A program made the position numbers and the translations under genes. The notes beneath the pieces were generated by a model. It saw only the letters and a list, made by a program, of their open reading frames with translations, was not told the origin of the DNA and searched no databases. A stretch of 64,000 bases of DNA, taken from contig CALCYI010000060.1 of NCBI GenBank assembly GCA_937907605.1, positions 1-64,000 on the forward strand, written 5' to 3'. The DNA comes from an uncultured Clostridia bacterium. Lineage in GTDB: Bacteria; Bacillota; Clostridia; Oscillospirales; Acutalibacteraceae. Below, one piece after another: positions 7,723-17,700 of this stretch (its first letter is position 1; every line of letters begins with the position of its first letter).

Positions 7723-7757
7723 AAAGAAGGTTGACAAAATGTCAACCTTCTTTATTA
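7723..7757. terminator. Bidirectional intrinsic terminator
   Basis: AAAGAAGGTTGAC (7723-7735) pairs perfectly with GTCAACCTTCTTT (7741-7753) between convergent genes. T-rich tracts are present on the plus strand and, through A-rich bases, on the minus strand. Confidence 0.9.
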
Positions 7758-7769
7758 CTGTACCTGTAA

Positions 7770-8174
7770 TCAGTTATTACTTTTGTTCAGCGCAGTATTT
7801 ACTTCCTTTTCGTTGATTTTTGAAGCAGTAAAAACCAACGCGTATACAATAAAGTATACAATAACAAATATGGGGAGGATGCTTTTTACTATCGCTGATA
7901 TTCCGCTAGCGTAATTGCAAAAATATGAAGCAAAAGACACTGTAACGAAACATAAAAAAACATGTATTAAAGACAAAACAAACAGGTTTAGCTTGTCAGA
8001 ATATAATATGCTTGTAAAAACACCTATCAAAAACGAAGCTGCAAGCCAAATTGCAATGTCTTTAAGTTCAATATGCTTTCCTTCCCCCAAAACAGCGGTG
8101 CAGACAGTTGTAACAACCGAACCGATACCCGTTCCGATTATTCCGAAATGTAAAATATTAAATAACGATTTCAT
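7770..8174 (-). CDS. DUF3021 four-helix membrane protein
   Basis: The 134-residue protein has four hydrophobic segments at about residues 7-30, 41-59, 66-88 and 95-117, which matches DUF3021. These proteins are usually encoded beside a LytTR-domain regulator, and the pair forms a LytTR regulatory system in which the membrane partner restrains the DNA-binding partner. In the best-studied streptococcal pairs this applies to HdrM/HdrR and BrsM/BrsR. It begins four bases after the LytTR gene, with AGGAG before the ATG. The signal it senses is unknown. Confidence 0.85.
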   Translation of the reverse strand: MKSLFNILHFGIIGTGIGSVVTTVCTAVLGEGKHIELKDIAIWLAASFLIGVFTSILYSDKLNLFVLSLIHVFLCFVTVSFASYFCNYASGISAIVKSILPIFVIVYFIVYALVFTASKINEKEVNTALNKSNN

Positions 8175-8178
8175 ATTA

Positions 8179-8622
8179 TTATCTCCTTACAAAATTCTTA
8201 AATGAGTTGAAATATTTTCTTGAAATAATCAACGTTCCTTTATTCTTTTTCAGCCTTGCGGTATAGTTCCCGCTGAACTCAGCGGAAACGGAAAGAACAT
8301 AATTAATGTTGACAACCGTGCTTTTGTTAATCTGAATAAAGCCCTTGCAGTTAAGAGTATTCGAGAGTTCATAAAGCTTTTCATTTATTTCATATCTTCC
8401 GGTTTCGGTAACGGCATATGTTTTCCCCTGTGCTGCTTCGAAATATATAATATCCTCAGCATCGTACAATATACTCTCATCCTCACCCCGAAGCATAAGC
8501 TTTCCGAAAGCTGAAATGTTATTCAAAGCAGAGATAATGTTCACAGCCTCTTCACTATGAATATTCCCTTTAACAATAACCTCAAGATCACTGCAATCAG
8601 CGTACTCTAAACTGATTTTCAA
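8179..8622 (-). CDS. LytTR-domain transcriptional regulator
   Basis: The 147-residue protein has an N-terminal segment of about 50 residues and a LytTR DNA-binding domain over about 55-147. Typical features include YDAEDIIYFEAAQGKTYAV, FIQINKSTVVNINYV and LIISRKYFNSFKNFVR. There is no receiver domain, so control probably comes through the adjacent DUF3021 protein. The start codon is TTG (8622-8620), chosen because GGAGG lies seven bases upstream. Such systems are often autoregulated; the target genes are not evident. Confidence 0.9.
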   Translation of the reverse strand: MKISLEYADCSDLEVIVKGNIHSEEAVNIISALNNISAFGKLMLRGEDESILYDAEDIIYFEAAQGKTYAVTETGRYEINEKLYELSNTLNCKGFIQINKSTVVNINYVLSVSAEFSGNYTARLKKNKGTLIISRKYFNSFKNFVRR

Positions 8623-8742
8623 ATCATCACCTCCTGATGATTGAATTATAACTTATTATTGAATAATCGGAATAAAAAACTAAGTAAGCAGTAAAAAAAC
8701 ACAAATAAGACGTTATTATTTGCCGATAAAATAAAAATATTT

Positions 8743-8770
8743 AAAGCTGATATCAAATGACATCAGCTTT
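8743..8770 (-). terminator. Terminator of the trmH-leuS operon
   Basis: AAAGCTGAT and ATCAGCTTT pair around a short loop. On the minus strand the hairpin starts four bases after the leuS stop and is followed by AAATATTTTTATTTT. The rest of the 8623-8774 gap holds the LytTR 5' region with a TATAAT and no clear -35 element. Confidence 0.8.
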
Positions 8771-8774
8771 ATTT

Positions 8775-11180
8775 TTATATCGCTACGATATTAACAAGCT
8801 TGCCCGGAACGTAGATTTCCTTTTTAATCTGCTTTCCGTCGATGAGCTCTTTTATTTTTTCGTCCTGTTTTGCAAGGGCGATAACCTCGTCCTTGGGCAT
8901 ATCAACGGGGATATTAACGCGCGAGCGAACCTTGCCCATTACCTGAAGCACGATTTCAACGGTGTCGTCAACCGTCTTCGCTTCGTCAAAGGTCGGCCAG
9001 CTTGCTTCATTGAGCATACCGCCGAAATTCATCTGCTCCCAGATTTCCTCGGTTACGTGAGGAGCGAAGGGATTGACGATAAGTATAAGGTCGCGGAGCT
9101 CTGCGCGGGTAACGCTGCCCTTATCGTAAATCTGGTTAAGGAGAGTCATAACCGCCGCGATAGCGGTATTAAACTTCATAGCCTCGATATCCTCGGTGAC
9201 CTTCTTAATAGTCTTGTGCATCGAGCTTGAAAGGTCTGAGGAATACTCGTCGGAGTCAGTACAGATTTCCTGAAGCTTCCAGAGTCTGTCGATAAAGCGC
9301 TTACAGCCCTTTACGCTCGATTCGCTCCACGGAGCAGCCTGTTCGTAGTCGCCCATAAAGAGTACGTAGGAGCGCAGAACGTCGGCGCCGTATACGTCAA
9401 CAACTTCATTCGGGTCGATTACGTTACCCCTTGACTTGCTCATTTTAACTCCGTCGGGACCCAAGATTAAGCCCTGTGCAGTTCTCTTAAGATACGGCTC
9501 CTTAAACGGTACCGCGCCGATATCGTAGAGGAAACGGTGCCAGAAGCGTGAGTAAATCATATGCCTCGTTACGTGCTCCATACCGCCGTTGTACCAGTCA
9601 ACGGGTCCCCAGTACTTAAGCTTATCCATATCGGCAAGCGCCTTGTCGTTGTGCGGGTCGATATAGCGCAGGAAGTACCAGCTTGAGCCTGCCCACTGAG
9701 GCATTGTGTCGGTTTCGCGCTTTGCATCGCCGCCGCACTTCGGGCACTTGCAGTTTACGAAGGAGTCAATCTTCGCAAGCGGGCTTTCGCCGTCCTGTCC
9801 TGGCTCAAAGTTTTCAACCTCGGGAAGCCTTAGCGGAAGCTCGTCATACGGTACTGCAACAAGTCCGCAATTCGGGCAGTGTACAATCGGAATAGGCTCG
9901 CCCCAGTATCTCTGACGGTTGAACGCCCAGTCCTTCATCTTATACTGAACGCCGCCTTCGCCAATGCCTTTTTCCTGTAAGAAATCAATCATTTTTGCGA
10001 TTGAGTCCTTCTTATTATCAAGTCCGTCAAGGAAGCCGGAATTAACCATTTCGCCGTCGCCTGTATAAGCCTCGACGGAAATGTCGCCGCCCTTGATAAC
10101 CTCGATAATATCAATACCGAACTTCTTTGCAAACTCCCAGTCGCGCTGGTCGTGAGCGGGAACAGCCATAATAGCGCCCGTACCGTAGCCCATCATAACG
10201 TAGTCGGAAATGTAAATAGGAATATCCTTGCCGTTTACGGGGTTCTTAGCAGTAATACCCTCGAGTCTTACGCCCGTCTTGTCCTTAACGAGCTGTGTGC
10301 GCTCGAATTCAGTCTTTTTGGCACATTCCTTACGGTAATCCTCAACCGCGTCCATATTGGCTATATTCGCGCTGTATTTGTCGATAAGCGGATGCTCGGG
10401 CGCGATAACCATAAAGGTAACGCCAAAGAGCGTATCGGGACGGGTAGTATATATTCTCAGCTCCTCGGGGATCTCGTTGATAGAGAAGTTAACGAAAGCG
10501 CCGCGGGATTTGCCTATCCAGTTAATCTGCTGAAGCTTTACGTTGGGAAGGTAGTCAACCTCCTCAAGTCCCTCAAGAAGCTTGTCGGCATACTCGGTAA
10601 TGCGGAGATACCATACGTCCTTGGACTTCTGGATAACGTCGCTGTGGCAGATATCGCACTTACCGCCCTGTGAATCCTCGTTTGAAAGCACAACCTTACA
10701 CGACGGACAATAGTTTACGAGAGTCTTATCCCTGAAAGCAAGTCCGTGCTCGAACATCTTAAGGAATATCCACTGAGTCCACTTATAGTAATCCTCGTCG
10801 GTGGTGTCGATAACCCTGTTCCAGTCAAATGAGAAGCCGACTCTCTTGAGCTGAGAGGTGAACTTTGCGATATTGATATCCGTTACCTTACGGGGATGAA
10901 TGCCCGTTTTGATAGCATAGTTTTCCGTGGGAAGTCCGTATGCGTCAAAGCCTATCGGGAAAAGCACGTTATAGCCCTGAAGCCTTCTCTTACGCGATAC
11001 GACCTCAAGACCCGAATACGCCTTGATATGACCTACGTGCATACCTGCGCCGGAGGGATACGGGAACTCAACGAGGGCGTAAAACTTTTCCTTATCGGAA
11101 TTGTCAACGGCGTTGAAGGTACCCTTTTCCTCCCATATATCCTGCCATTTCTTTTCAACTTCTTTAAAATTATAATCCAT
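8775..11180 (-). CDS. leuS: Leucyl-tRNA synthetase
   Basis: LeuRS charges tRNA-Leu in the cytoplasm and edits mischarged products. The 801-residue protein has the HIGH-type motif (PYPSGAGMHVGH) near residue 42, a CP1 editing domain at about 220-410 with TTRPDTLFG, zinc-ribbon Cys pairs, KMSKSRGN near residue 570, and a C-terminal anticodon-binding domain. A longer frame opens at TTG 11195, but that codon lies in the GGAGG (11193-11189) serving ATG 11180 eight bases on. It is the last gene of the long minus-strand operon. No T-box leader is visible upstream, which fits its internal position. Confidence 0.97.
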   Translation of the reverse strand: MDYNFKEVEKKWQDIWEEKGTFNAVDNSDKEKFYALVEFPYPSGAGMHVGHIKAYSGLEVVSRKRRLQGYNVLFPIGFDAYGLPTENYAIKTGIHPRKVTDINIAKFTSQLKRVGFSFDWNRVIDTTDEDYYKWTQWIFLKMFEHGLAFRDKTLVNYCPSCKVVLSNEDSQGGKCDICHSDVIQKSKDVWYLRITEYADKLLEGLEEVDYLPNVKLQQINWIGKSRGAFVNFSINEIPEELRIYTTRPDTLFGVTFMVIAPEHPLIDKYSANIANMDAVEDYRKECAKKTEFERTQLVKDKTGVRLEGITAKNPVNGKDIPIYISDYVMMGYGTGAIMAVPAHDQRDWEFAKKFGIDIIEVIKGGDISVEAYTGDGEMVNSGFLDGLDNKKDSIAKMIDFLQEKGIGEGGVQYKMKDWAFNRQRYWGEPIPIVHCPNCGLVAVPYDELPLRLPEVENFEPGQDGESPLAKIDSFVNCKCPKCGGDAKRETDTMPQWAGSSWYFLRYIDPHNDKALADMDKLKYWGPVDWYNGGMEHVTRHMIYSRFWHRFLYDIGAVPFKEPYLKRTAQGLILGPDGVKMSKSRGNVIDPNEVVDVYGADVLRSYVLFMGDYEQAAPWSESSVKGCKRFIDRLWKLQEICTDSDEYSSDLSSSMHKTIKKVTEDIEAMKFNTAIAAVMTLLNQIYDKGSVTRAELRDLILIVNPFAPHVTEEIWEQMNFGGMLNEASWPTFDEAKTVDDTVEIVLQVMGKVRSRVNIPVDMPKDEVIALAKQDEKIKELIDGKQIKKEIYVPGKLVNIVAI

Positions 11181-11219
11181 AGCCTTGTCCTCCAAACAGG
11201 ATTAATCTAAGTTCTTATT

Positions 11220-11579
11220 TTATTCTTTAACGAGGAATTCGTCAATATCTATTTTTTCGCCGTCCTCCCAGAGACGTTCAAGCTGGTAAAAATCCCTGCT
11301 GTTGCTCAGCAGCACGTGAACAACAACACCGACGTAATCGAGGCAAATCCATTCGCTCGTTCTGCCCTCTGTGTGATGGGGCTCAATTCCCTGCTCCGAA
11401 AGCTTAAATTCAACCTCGTCGGCGATAGCCTTGAGCTGAGTGTTTGAAGTAGCGGTAGCGATAACGAAGTAATCGGTGAGTACGGTAATATCATTTACCT
11501 TGATAACCTCAATGTCGCTTCCTCTTTTGCTGTCGATAGCCTTTACTGCGGTTTTTACAATGTCAAAATAGTTTTCCAT
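11220..11579 (-). CDS. rsfS: Ribosome silencing factor
   Basis: The 119-residue RsfS/YbeB protein binds L14 on the 50S subunit and blocks subunit joining when nutrients are short. Family residues include the DYFVIATATSNTQLKAIAD segment near residue 35, the EGRTSEW segment near residue 74 and the W.CLDY.GVVVHVL strand. The gene follows yqeK by 14 bases and precedes leuS by 39, as in many Firmicutes (nadD-yqeK-rsfS). Confidence 0.95.
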   Translation of the reverse strand: MENYFDIVKTAVKAIDSKRGSDIEVIKVNDITVLTDYFVIATATSNTQLKAIADEVEFKLSEQGIEPHHTEGRTSEWICLDYVGVVVHVLLSNSRDFYQLERLWEDGEKIDIDEFLVKE

Positions 11580-11593
11580 AAAATTCCTTTCCG

Positions 11594-12157
11594 TTAATTC
11601 ATTATATTTATCACCCAGTTATAGCAGCTAAGCGTATCAGGGTGTAATAATCTGTTTTCATTTACTACCGAGGTTATTGTATGCTTAAGGGAATATAGCA
11701 TACCCTCATACAAGCTCTCCTCGGTTTTAGCCCTCATAATATCTACGTCGGGGTAATTCCTGTCCGCAGAGGTAAAATCGGCGAGATAAATAATCATCTC
11801 AAAGTCCGTCATATCATCGCGCCCCGTCGTATGATAGCGGATACCGCCTATAATATCAGGGTCGGTAATGCCGAGCACATTTTTTACGTACGCCGCTCCG
11901 CTCATCTGGTGATATACGCGGTGGTTACCCCTTTCAACGTAGGTAAGAATATGACCGTCCTCTTTGATAAGGCGTTCCTGCTCCTCGGGCGGCATTTCCT
12001 TGGTGATATCGTGGAGTATTCCCGCAAGGTAAGCCTTATCGCCGTCAAGTCCGTGCTTTATTGCAAGTTCCTTTGCCTTTTCAGCTACGCACATTGAATG
12101 GTGAAAACGGTATTCGGACAGGCTGTCCTTAATCAGTTTTATATAGTTTTCATACAT
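11594..12157 (-). CDS. yqeK: HD-domain Ap4A hydrolase, YqeK family
   Basis: The 187-residue protein is an HD phosphohydrolase. YqeK members split diadenosine tetraphosphate symmetrically into two ADP. Metal-site residues appear as FHHSMCVAE near residue 19, GILHDITKE near residue 46, and a later YHTTGRDDM with YLADFTSADR. The start overlaps the end of nadD by eight bases, a common arrangement. Family membership is clear; the biochemical activity is inferred. Confidence 0.92.
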   Translation of the reverse strand: MYENYIKLIKDSLSEYRFHHSMCVAEKAKELAIKHGLDGDKAYLAGILHDITKEMPPEEQERLIKEDGHILTYVERGNHRVYHQMSGAAYVKNVLGITDPDIIGGIRYHTTGRDDMTDFEMIIYLADFTSADRNYPDVDIMRAKTEESLYEGMLYSLKHTITSVVNENRLLHPDTLSCYNWVINIMN

Positions 12158-12755
12158 AGAGCCCGTGCTCCTTAATATATTCTGCTACTGCCTCGGGGAC
12201 GTATTTTGAAATGTCCTCGCCGTTTCTTACAGCCTCTCTGATTTTAGTTGAGGACATTTCGTAGGGCGAAGCTACAATCGCCTGTATACCGAGCGACTCG
12301 TTTTCAATGAGGAACTGCCTCATAGCCTCGTTATCGTCCTTACTGCGCGAGAAGCCGACAACCTGCGCGAGCTTAAGTATCTTTTCATACTTGTACCAGG
12401 TCTTGAAAGCAAGAAGCTGGTCCGAGCCCATAAAGAGATAGAACTCATCGTCGGGATACAGCTTTTTAAGCGCCTTTAAGGTATGATATGTGTAGCTTTT
12501 GCCCTTAAGGTTAAACTCGATATCGCTGACCTCGCATTTAGGATTAGTCAGCGCAAGGCGCAGCATATTAATCCTGTCCTCGCCGTCTGCGAATTCCGCG
12601 CCCGTACGGTGCGGTGGATTCGCAGTCGGGATAATCAGCAGCCTGTCTATGCTCTGCATTGCGGGATACATCGGGATACGGGAAAGCTCGTCGATAAGGT
12701 GCAGGTGTCCGTTATGCACGGGGTTGAACGCACCTCCGAAAATTCCTGTTTTCAT
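12150..12755 (-). CDS. nadD: Nicotinate-nucleotide adenylyltransferase
   Basis: NadD adenylates nicotinate mononucleotide to deamido-NAD, the second-last step of NAD synthesis. The 201-residue protein opens with GIFGGAFNPVHNGHLHL, the nucleotidyltransferase (T/H)xGH site, and carries SSTKIREAVRNGEDI near residue 168. A YLFMGSDQLLAFKTW segment forms the nucleotide pocket. It joins yhbY end to start with a one-base overlap. Together with pncC it gives two NAD-related steps in the window. Confidence 0.96.
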   Translation of the reverse strand: MKTGIFGGAFNPVHNGHLHLIDELSRIPMYPAMQSIDRLLIIPTANPPHRTGAEFADGEDRINMLRLALTNPKCEVSDIEFNLKGKSYTYHTLKALKKLYPDDEFYLFMGSDQLLAFKTWYKYEKILKLAQVVGFSRSKDDNEAMRQFLIENESLGIQAIVASPYEMSSTKIREAVRNGEDISKYVPEAVAEYIKEHGLYV

Positions 12756-13168
12756 TACTTTTTCCTCGGTCTGTCGGGCTTTGCGCTTTTTGCTTCCTTA
12801 GCCTTCTGGCGAGCACGCATACCCTTAATCTTAACCTTTTTCTTAGCGGTTGCCTTTGCCGTTCCCGAGCCGCGCTTTTTCTTTTTCTCGGCAATACGAA
12901 GCGCGTCAGCCATACGGTAAAGCACTATTACGCCGCCGATTACCTGAATAACGTCAGCGCCTGTCTTTTCGGCAATTTCGTCAGCAAACGCTCTCGGCTT
13001 GTCAGGGGCGGTGTCAAGGTGTACCCTGACCTTTATAAGCTCCCTCGTATCGAGCGCGTCGTCAATCTGAGTAATCAGATTATCGCTTATGCCCTCTTTT
13101 CCTATATGAATAATCGGCTCAAGCGGATTAGCCTTTGCGCGCCAGTAAGCGCGTTCCTTTGATGTCAT
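12755..13168 (-). CDS. yhbY: YhbY-type CRM-domain RNA-binding protein
   Basis: The 137-residue protein carries a CRM (YhbY) domain over about residues 1-97. It starts MTSKERAYWRAKANPLEP and has the GKEGISDNLITQIDDAL helix and the VIQVIGGVIVLYR strand. Relatives bind pre-50S particles and are thought to help ribosome assembly. The last 40 residues are a Lys/Arg/Ala-rich tail, longer than in E. coli YhbY (about 97 residues), which probably adds non-specific RNA affinity. The start overlaps the end of rdgB by four bases. Confidence 0.93.
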   Translation of the reverse strand: MTSKERAYWRAKANPLEPIIHIGKEGISDNLITQIDDALDTRELIKVRVHLDTAPDKPRAFADEIAEKTGADVIQVIGGVIVLYRMADALRIAEKKKKRGSGTAKATAKKKVKIKGMRARQKAKEAKSAKPDRPRKK

Positions 13169-13752
13169 ATAATGTTCTCCAATTCTTTTTTCAGAAGTCT
13201 TAATGCATTGCCGCGGTGGGATATTTTGTCCTTTTCCTCGGCGGTATAACGCCCGAAGGCTCTGCCGTCGATAATGAACAGCGGGTCGTAGCCGAAGCCC
13301 TCGTTGCCGTCGCGCTCAAAACCGATATGCCCGTGGCACTCTCCGCGAACGCTTATTTCACGTCCGTCGGGAAAAACGCAGGAGATAGCACAGACGTAAT
13401 ACGCCGTCCTCTTTTCCATAGGTACTCCGCTGAGCTTTTCAAGCAGGAGGTCGTTATTTGCCTCATCGTTGCCGTGTTCTCCCGAAAAACGCGCGGAATA
13501 AATACCGGGCGCGCCGTCAAGGTAATCCACGCAGAGTCCGCTGTCGTCGGCAATCGCGGGCATATTCATCTCTTTACAGGCATGATACGCCTTTTTTCTC
13601 GCGTTTTCCTCAAAGGTTTTTCCGTCCTCAACTACGTCGGTAAGCGTTTTACCAAGCATATTAGCGGTTACTACGTTAATACCGAGCGGGGCGAGAATCC
13701 TCTGCATTTCAGCAAGCTTTTTCTTGTTATTTGAAGCTAAAATATAATCCAT
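13165..13752 (-). CDS. rdgB: XTP/dITP diphosphatase
   Basis: This Ham1/RdgB enzyme removes inosine and xanthosine triphosphates from the nucleotide pool. The 195-residue protein starts ILASNNKKKLAEM, the substrate loop, and has ADDSGLCVDYLDGAPGIYSAR near residue 68 with the catalytic Asp. It also has GFGYDPLF near residue 150 and a SHRGNALR C-terminal motif. It begins two bases downstream of the ftsY stop. Start and length match the family. Confidence 0.96.
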   Translation of the reverse strand: MDYILASNNKKKLAEMQRILAPLGINVVTANMLGKTLTDVVEDGKTFEENARKKAYHACKEMNMPAIADDSGLCVDYLDGAPGIYSARFSGEHGNDEANNDLLLEKLSGVPMEKRTAYYVCAISCVFPDGREISVRGECHGHIGFERDGNEGFGYDPLFIIDGRAFGRYTAEEKDKISHRGNALRLLKKELENII

Positions 13753-13754
13753 AA

Positions 13755-14717
13755 TTATTCGTTATCTACGAAGCTGATAAGCTTTTCGTCGTCCTCGTGG
13801 GTGGGTTTGATGTCAAAGAGCGCGGAGGCGAAAGCGTCTGCGTCAAACGGCTGCAAATCGTCAATCTGCTCCCCTACTCCGATGAACTTAACGGGTACGT
13901 CAAGCTCGTTATTAATAGCAAGCACTACGCCGCCCCTTGCGGTACCGTCAAGCTTGGTTAAGATAATACCCGTAATGCCTGCGGCTTCCTTAAAGTCCTT
14001 CGCCTGATTTACGGCGTTCTGTCCCGTAGTTGCGTCGAGCACAAGCAGGGTTTCCCTTGAAGCGTCGGGAAGCTCGCGGTCGATAACACGGCTTATCTTA
14101 TTAAGCTCGTCCATAAGGTTCTTTTTATTATGAAGTCTGCCCGCGGTGTCGATAATGATAACGTCGCTACCGCGCGCCTTGCCCGCCTGAATTGTATCGT
14201 ACACTACTGCTGCGGGGTCGCTTCCCTCGGCGTGCTTAATTAGCGGTACGTTCGCTCTGTCAGCCCAGACCTGAAGCTGCTCAATTGCGGCGGCGCGGAA
14301 GGTATCCGCAGCGCCGAGAATAACCTTACGTCCCATATTCTCAAGACGGAGCGCAAGCTTACCGATAGTAGTCGTTTTACCGACTCCGTTAACGCCGATT
14401 ACGAGAATTATCGACGGCTTGGTTCTTATCTTAAGATAGGAACCGCCCCATACGATACCCGCAACGATATCCTTCATAGTGCTTCTTACCTCAGACACCT
14501 CGGTAATACGGTCGTTTTCTATCTTCTCTTTTAAATCGCTTATAATTCTTTCCGCTGTGGGCATACCTACGTCGCCCATAATGAGCACCTCTTCAAGCTC
14601 CTCAAAAAGCTCGTCGCAGATTTCGTCATAGGTTTCAATAACCTCGTCCATCTGTGCGGTAATGCCCTCGTCGCGGGTTTTCTTTAAGCCTTTTCTGAAT
14701 TTATCAAATAATCCCAT
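13755..14717 (-). CDS. ftsY: Signal recognition particle receptor
   Basis: FtsY is the GTPase receptor that docks SRP-bound ribosomes at the membrane. The 320-residue protein has a short N domain and a G domain with P-loop GVNGVGKTTTIGKLA near residue 109, DTFRAAA, DTAGRLHNK near residue 191 and TKLDGTARGG near residue 255. The acidic A domain seen in E. coli is absent, as is usual in Firmicutes. It sits 17 bases after smc, the standard rnc-smc-ftsY order. Confidence 0.97.
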   Translation of the reverse strand: MGLFDKFRKGLKKTRDEGITAQMDEVIETYDEICDELFEELEEVLIMGDVGMPTAERIISDLKEKIENDRITEVSEVRSTMKDIVAGIVWGGSYLKIRTKPSIILVIGVNGVGKTTTIGKLALRLENMGRKVILGAADTFRAAAIEQLQVWADRANVPLIKHAEGSDPAAVVYDTIQAGKARGSDVIIIDTAGRLHNKKNLMDELNKISRVIDRELPDASRETLLVLDATTGQNAVNQAKDFKEAAGITGIILTKLDGTARGGVVLAINNELDVPVKFIGVGEQIDDLQPFDADAFASALFDIKPTHEDDEKLISFVDNE

Positions 14718-14734
14718 AGCTTTTCCTCAGATAA

Positions 14735-17700
14735 TTATTCAAGTCCCATTTTTTCTGCAAGCTCGGCGCTCTGTAATTCAAGAAGCTTTGATACGCCCTT
14801 TTCCTGCATCGTTACGCCGTAGAGAACGTCAGCCTCCTCCATAGTGCCGCGCCTGTGGGTGATTGAAATGAACTGAGTTTTATCAGTCATTTTTCTCATA
14901 TATTTTGCAAAGCGCTCTACGTTGACCTCGTCAAGCGCCGCCTCAACCTCGTCGTAAATACAAAACGGCGACGGGGTTACCTTAAGTACGCTGAACAGCA
15001 GAGCCATTGCGGCAAGCGACTTTTCACCGCCCGAGAAAAGATTAATATTCTGTACCGACTTTCCGGGAGGCTGAATTTTAATTTCAATCGGACATTCAAG
15101 GCAGTCCTCGGGGTTTTCAAGGATAATCTCGCCCTTACCGCCTCCGAAGAAATCGGAGAAGGATACCTTAAACTGCTCGTTAATTCTGTTGAACTGAGCC
15201 ATAAACTTCTCGCTCATGGACTCGGTAAGCTCGTTAATAATCTTAGCAAGCTCGCTTCTCGACTGTTCAATATCGTCAATCTGTTCTTTAAGAAATTCGT
15301 ATCTTTCGCTTACTTCCTTGTATTCCTCGATAGCGCCGACATTAATAGAGCCAAGCTTTTTAATCGAAGCCTTAATTTCGGAAAGCCTCGTTCTTGCGGC
15401 GTTAATATCCTCAATAACGATTCCGAGCTCCTCAGCCTGAGACTTGGTAAGCTCATACTGTTCAAAGAGCATATCGTTAAGATTATTATACTCCCGCTCC
15501 ATATTATTCCTGCGTTCCTCAAGCCTTACGAGCTCTGCGGAAAGCTTTTCACGGTCTGCGGTCTTTTCCTTTTCAGCCGCGTTCATTTCGTTCACGCTCT
15601 TTTCGAGCTGATTTCTTACGTCAATAAGCGACTGAATACTGCTGTTGCTCTCGGCTGATTGCTCCTTAAGAGCCGTTTTCTCTGCCTCGGCTGCTTCGAT
15701 TGAAGCCTTAATATCCTCAATAGTCTTTTCAATTGATTCAATCTCGTCGGTAATAGACCTTACCCTGTCGGACTGAGTTGACTGTCTGAGCTCGAGCTCC
15801 TCAATAGAGCGCTTAGCCGCCTCGGTATCCTTAGCGAGCGTTACAAGCGCAAGGTTGATTTCCTCGGACCTCGACCTTATCTGCTCCCTCATATCATTGA
15901 GCTCGTCAGCACCCTTATTAAGAGTTGAAATAGCATTTTCGCACTCGTCGATTTCGCCCTGCAGCTTCTCAGCGTCGGCAGAGGCAACCCTCTGTGCCTC
16001 GGAGAAGAGCATAATTCTTCCGTCGGCGTTCTCCTTTTCCGATAGCATTGCCTTCTTCTGAGTATCAATTAACGAAAGCTTATCGGCAATCAGTCTGTAA
16101 TCGCCTTCAGCGCGGATTAACTCCTCTTTTGCGTTTCTGAGGTCCGCGTCTGCGCCCTGTAAATCTGCGGCAGCCTTATTCGCGTCCTCAAGCGCGGTCT
16201 TATAAACCGCCTTTGCTTCCTCAGCCTTTGCTTCAAGCTTCTTTGCTTCCTCGCGCAGCTCCTCTATAAGATTTGCACGCGAGAGGATTCCTGCGCCCTT
16301 TGAGCGCGAGCCGCCCGTCATAGAGCCGCCCGGGTTCATAACCTGACCGTCAAGGGTGACGATTTTATAGCGGTTATTATATCTCTTTGAAATACCGATA
16401 GCGCAGTCGATATCCTCTACAATCATAACTCTGCCGAGCAGGTTTTTAACGATATCCCTGTACTCGCTTTCACATTCAACGAGGTTTGAAGCGATATCAA
16501 TAAAGCCGAAATTGTCGTCTAAATCCTTTTCTTCAATAGACCTCGGCTTAATTGCTGAAATAGGAAGGAAGGTAGCGCGTCCCTGATTATTATTCTTAAG
16601 GAAGTTGATAGCGCGCTTTGCGTCGCTCTCGTTACCTACGACGATATCCTGCATTGCTCCGCCGAGGGCAACCTCAACCGCGAGCGAATACTCGTTATCA
16701 ACAGAAATAAGCTGGGACAGCGTACCGTGAATACCTGAGAGCGCCTTAGCCTCGCTCTGCTTCATTACCGCCTTAACGGCGCCGGAAAAGCCCTCCATAT
16801 TCTTTTCAAGGTCGGATAACATCTGTGCCCTTGAGCGCTTTTCCTCAAGAGTTCTGAGGACTCTGTCAAGCTCGTCCTTAAGCTTTTCAGCCTTTGCAGT
16901 TTTCGTTTCGAGCTTAAGCTTATAGCCGTCCATTGAGTTTTCATATTCGGCAATACGCTCTTTAACAAAGGTGAGGTTTTCCTCGCTCTCGGCTCTCTGT
17001 GAATCAATAGCGGCGGCTTCGACGTCAGCCTCGCTGAGCGCGTCGTCAATTGCGCTCATTCTCGATCTGATTTCCTCTATTGAGGAAAGTGCCTGGGACA
17101 CCTTAATCTTGGAGTCCGAAAGCTTAACGGTAAGCTCGGAAAGTCTTTTATTAAGCTCTAAATTCTTCTTGGTGTTCTCCTCGTCGTCGTAGCGCAGCGA
17201 ATCGAGCTCGCTGAGAACGCCCTGGAGCTCGTTTTTCTTATTATTTATCAGCGCTTCGTTCTCGTCAATAAACGCCCTTTTCTCGTTAATCTGTTCGTCG
17301 ATTGAAGCGCCTGCGTCGTCGCTCTGGGCAATGTCGCCCCTGAGCCTTTCAATAGTCTCGTTATGGTGCGTAATCTGAGCCCTTAATACGCTGATTTCGC
17401 TTTCCTTATGAAGCGCGGCTTCGTCAAAGCCCACCATAGTCGAGCGGAGCTCCTCAAGCCTGATATTAGACTCGGCAATATTTTCGTTAACCGAGATTAT
17501 CCCGTTTTCAAGCTCCGTGATTTCCTTTTTACAGATATCGTAGGAAACCTCGGCGGCTTCAAGCTTATGGTCCTGCTCGCGAAGCTCGCTCGTAAATTTA
17601 TTTATCCTGTTAAGCCATACGCCGATTTCAAGGGTTTTGCGCTCCTCTGCAAGAGATAGGAAAATCTTAGCCTTTTCGCTCTGCTTTTTAAGCGGTCCTA

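Noticed and set aside
11181..11219. T-box leader upstream of leuS
   Set aside because: Only 39 bases separate rsfS and leuS and no T-box sequence (AGGGTGG type) or specifier stem fits.
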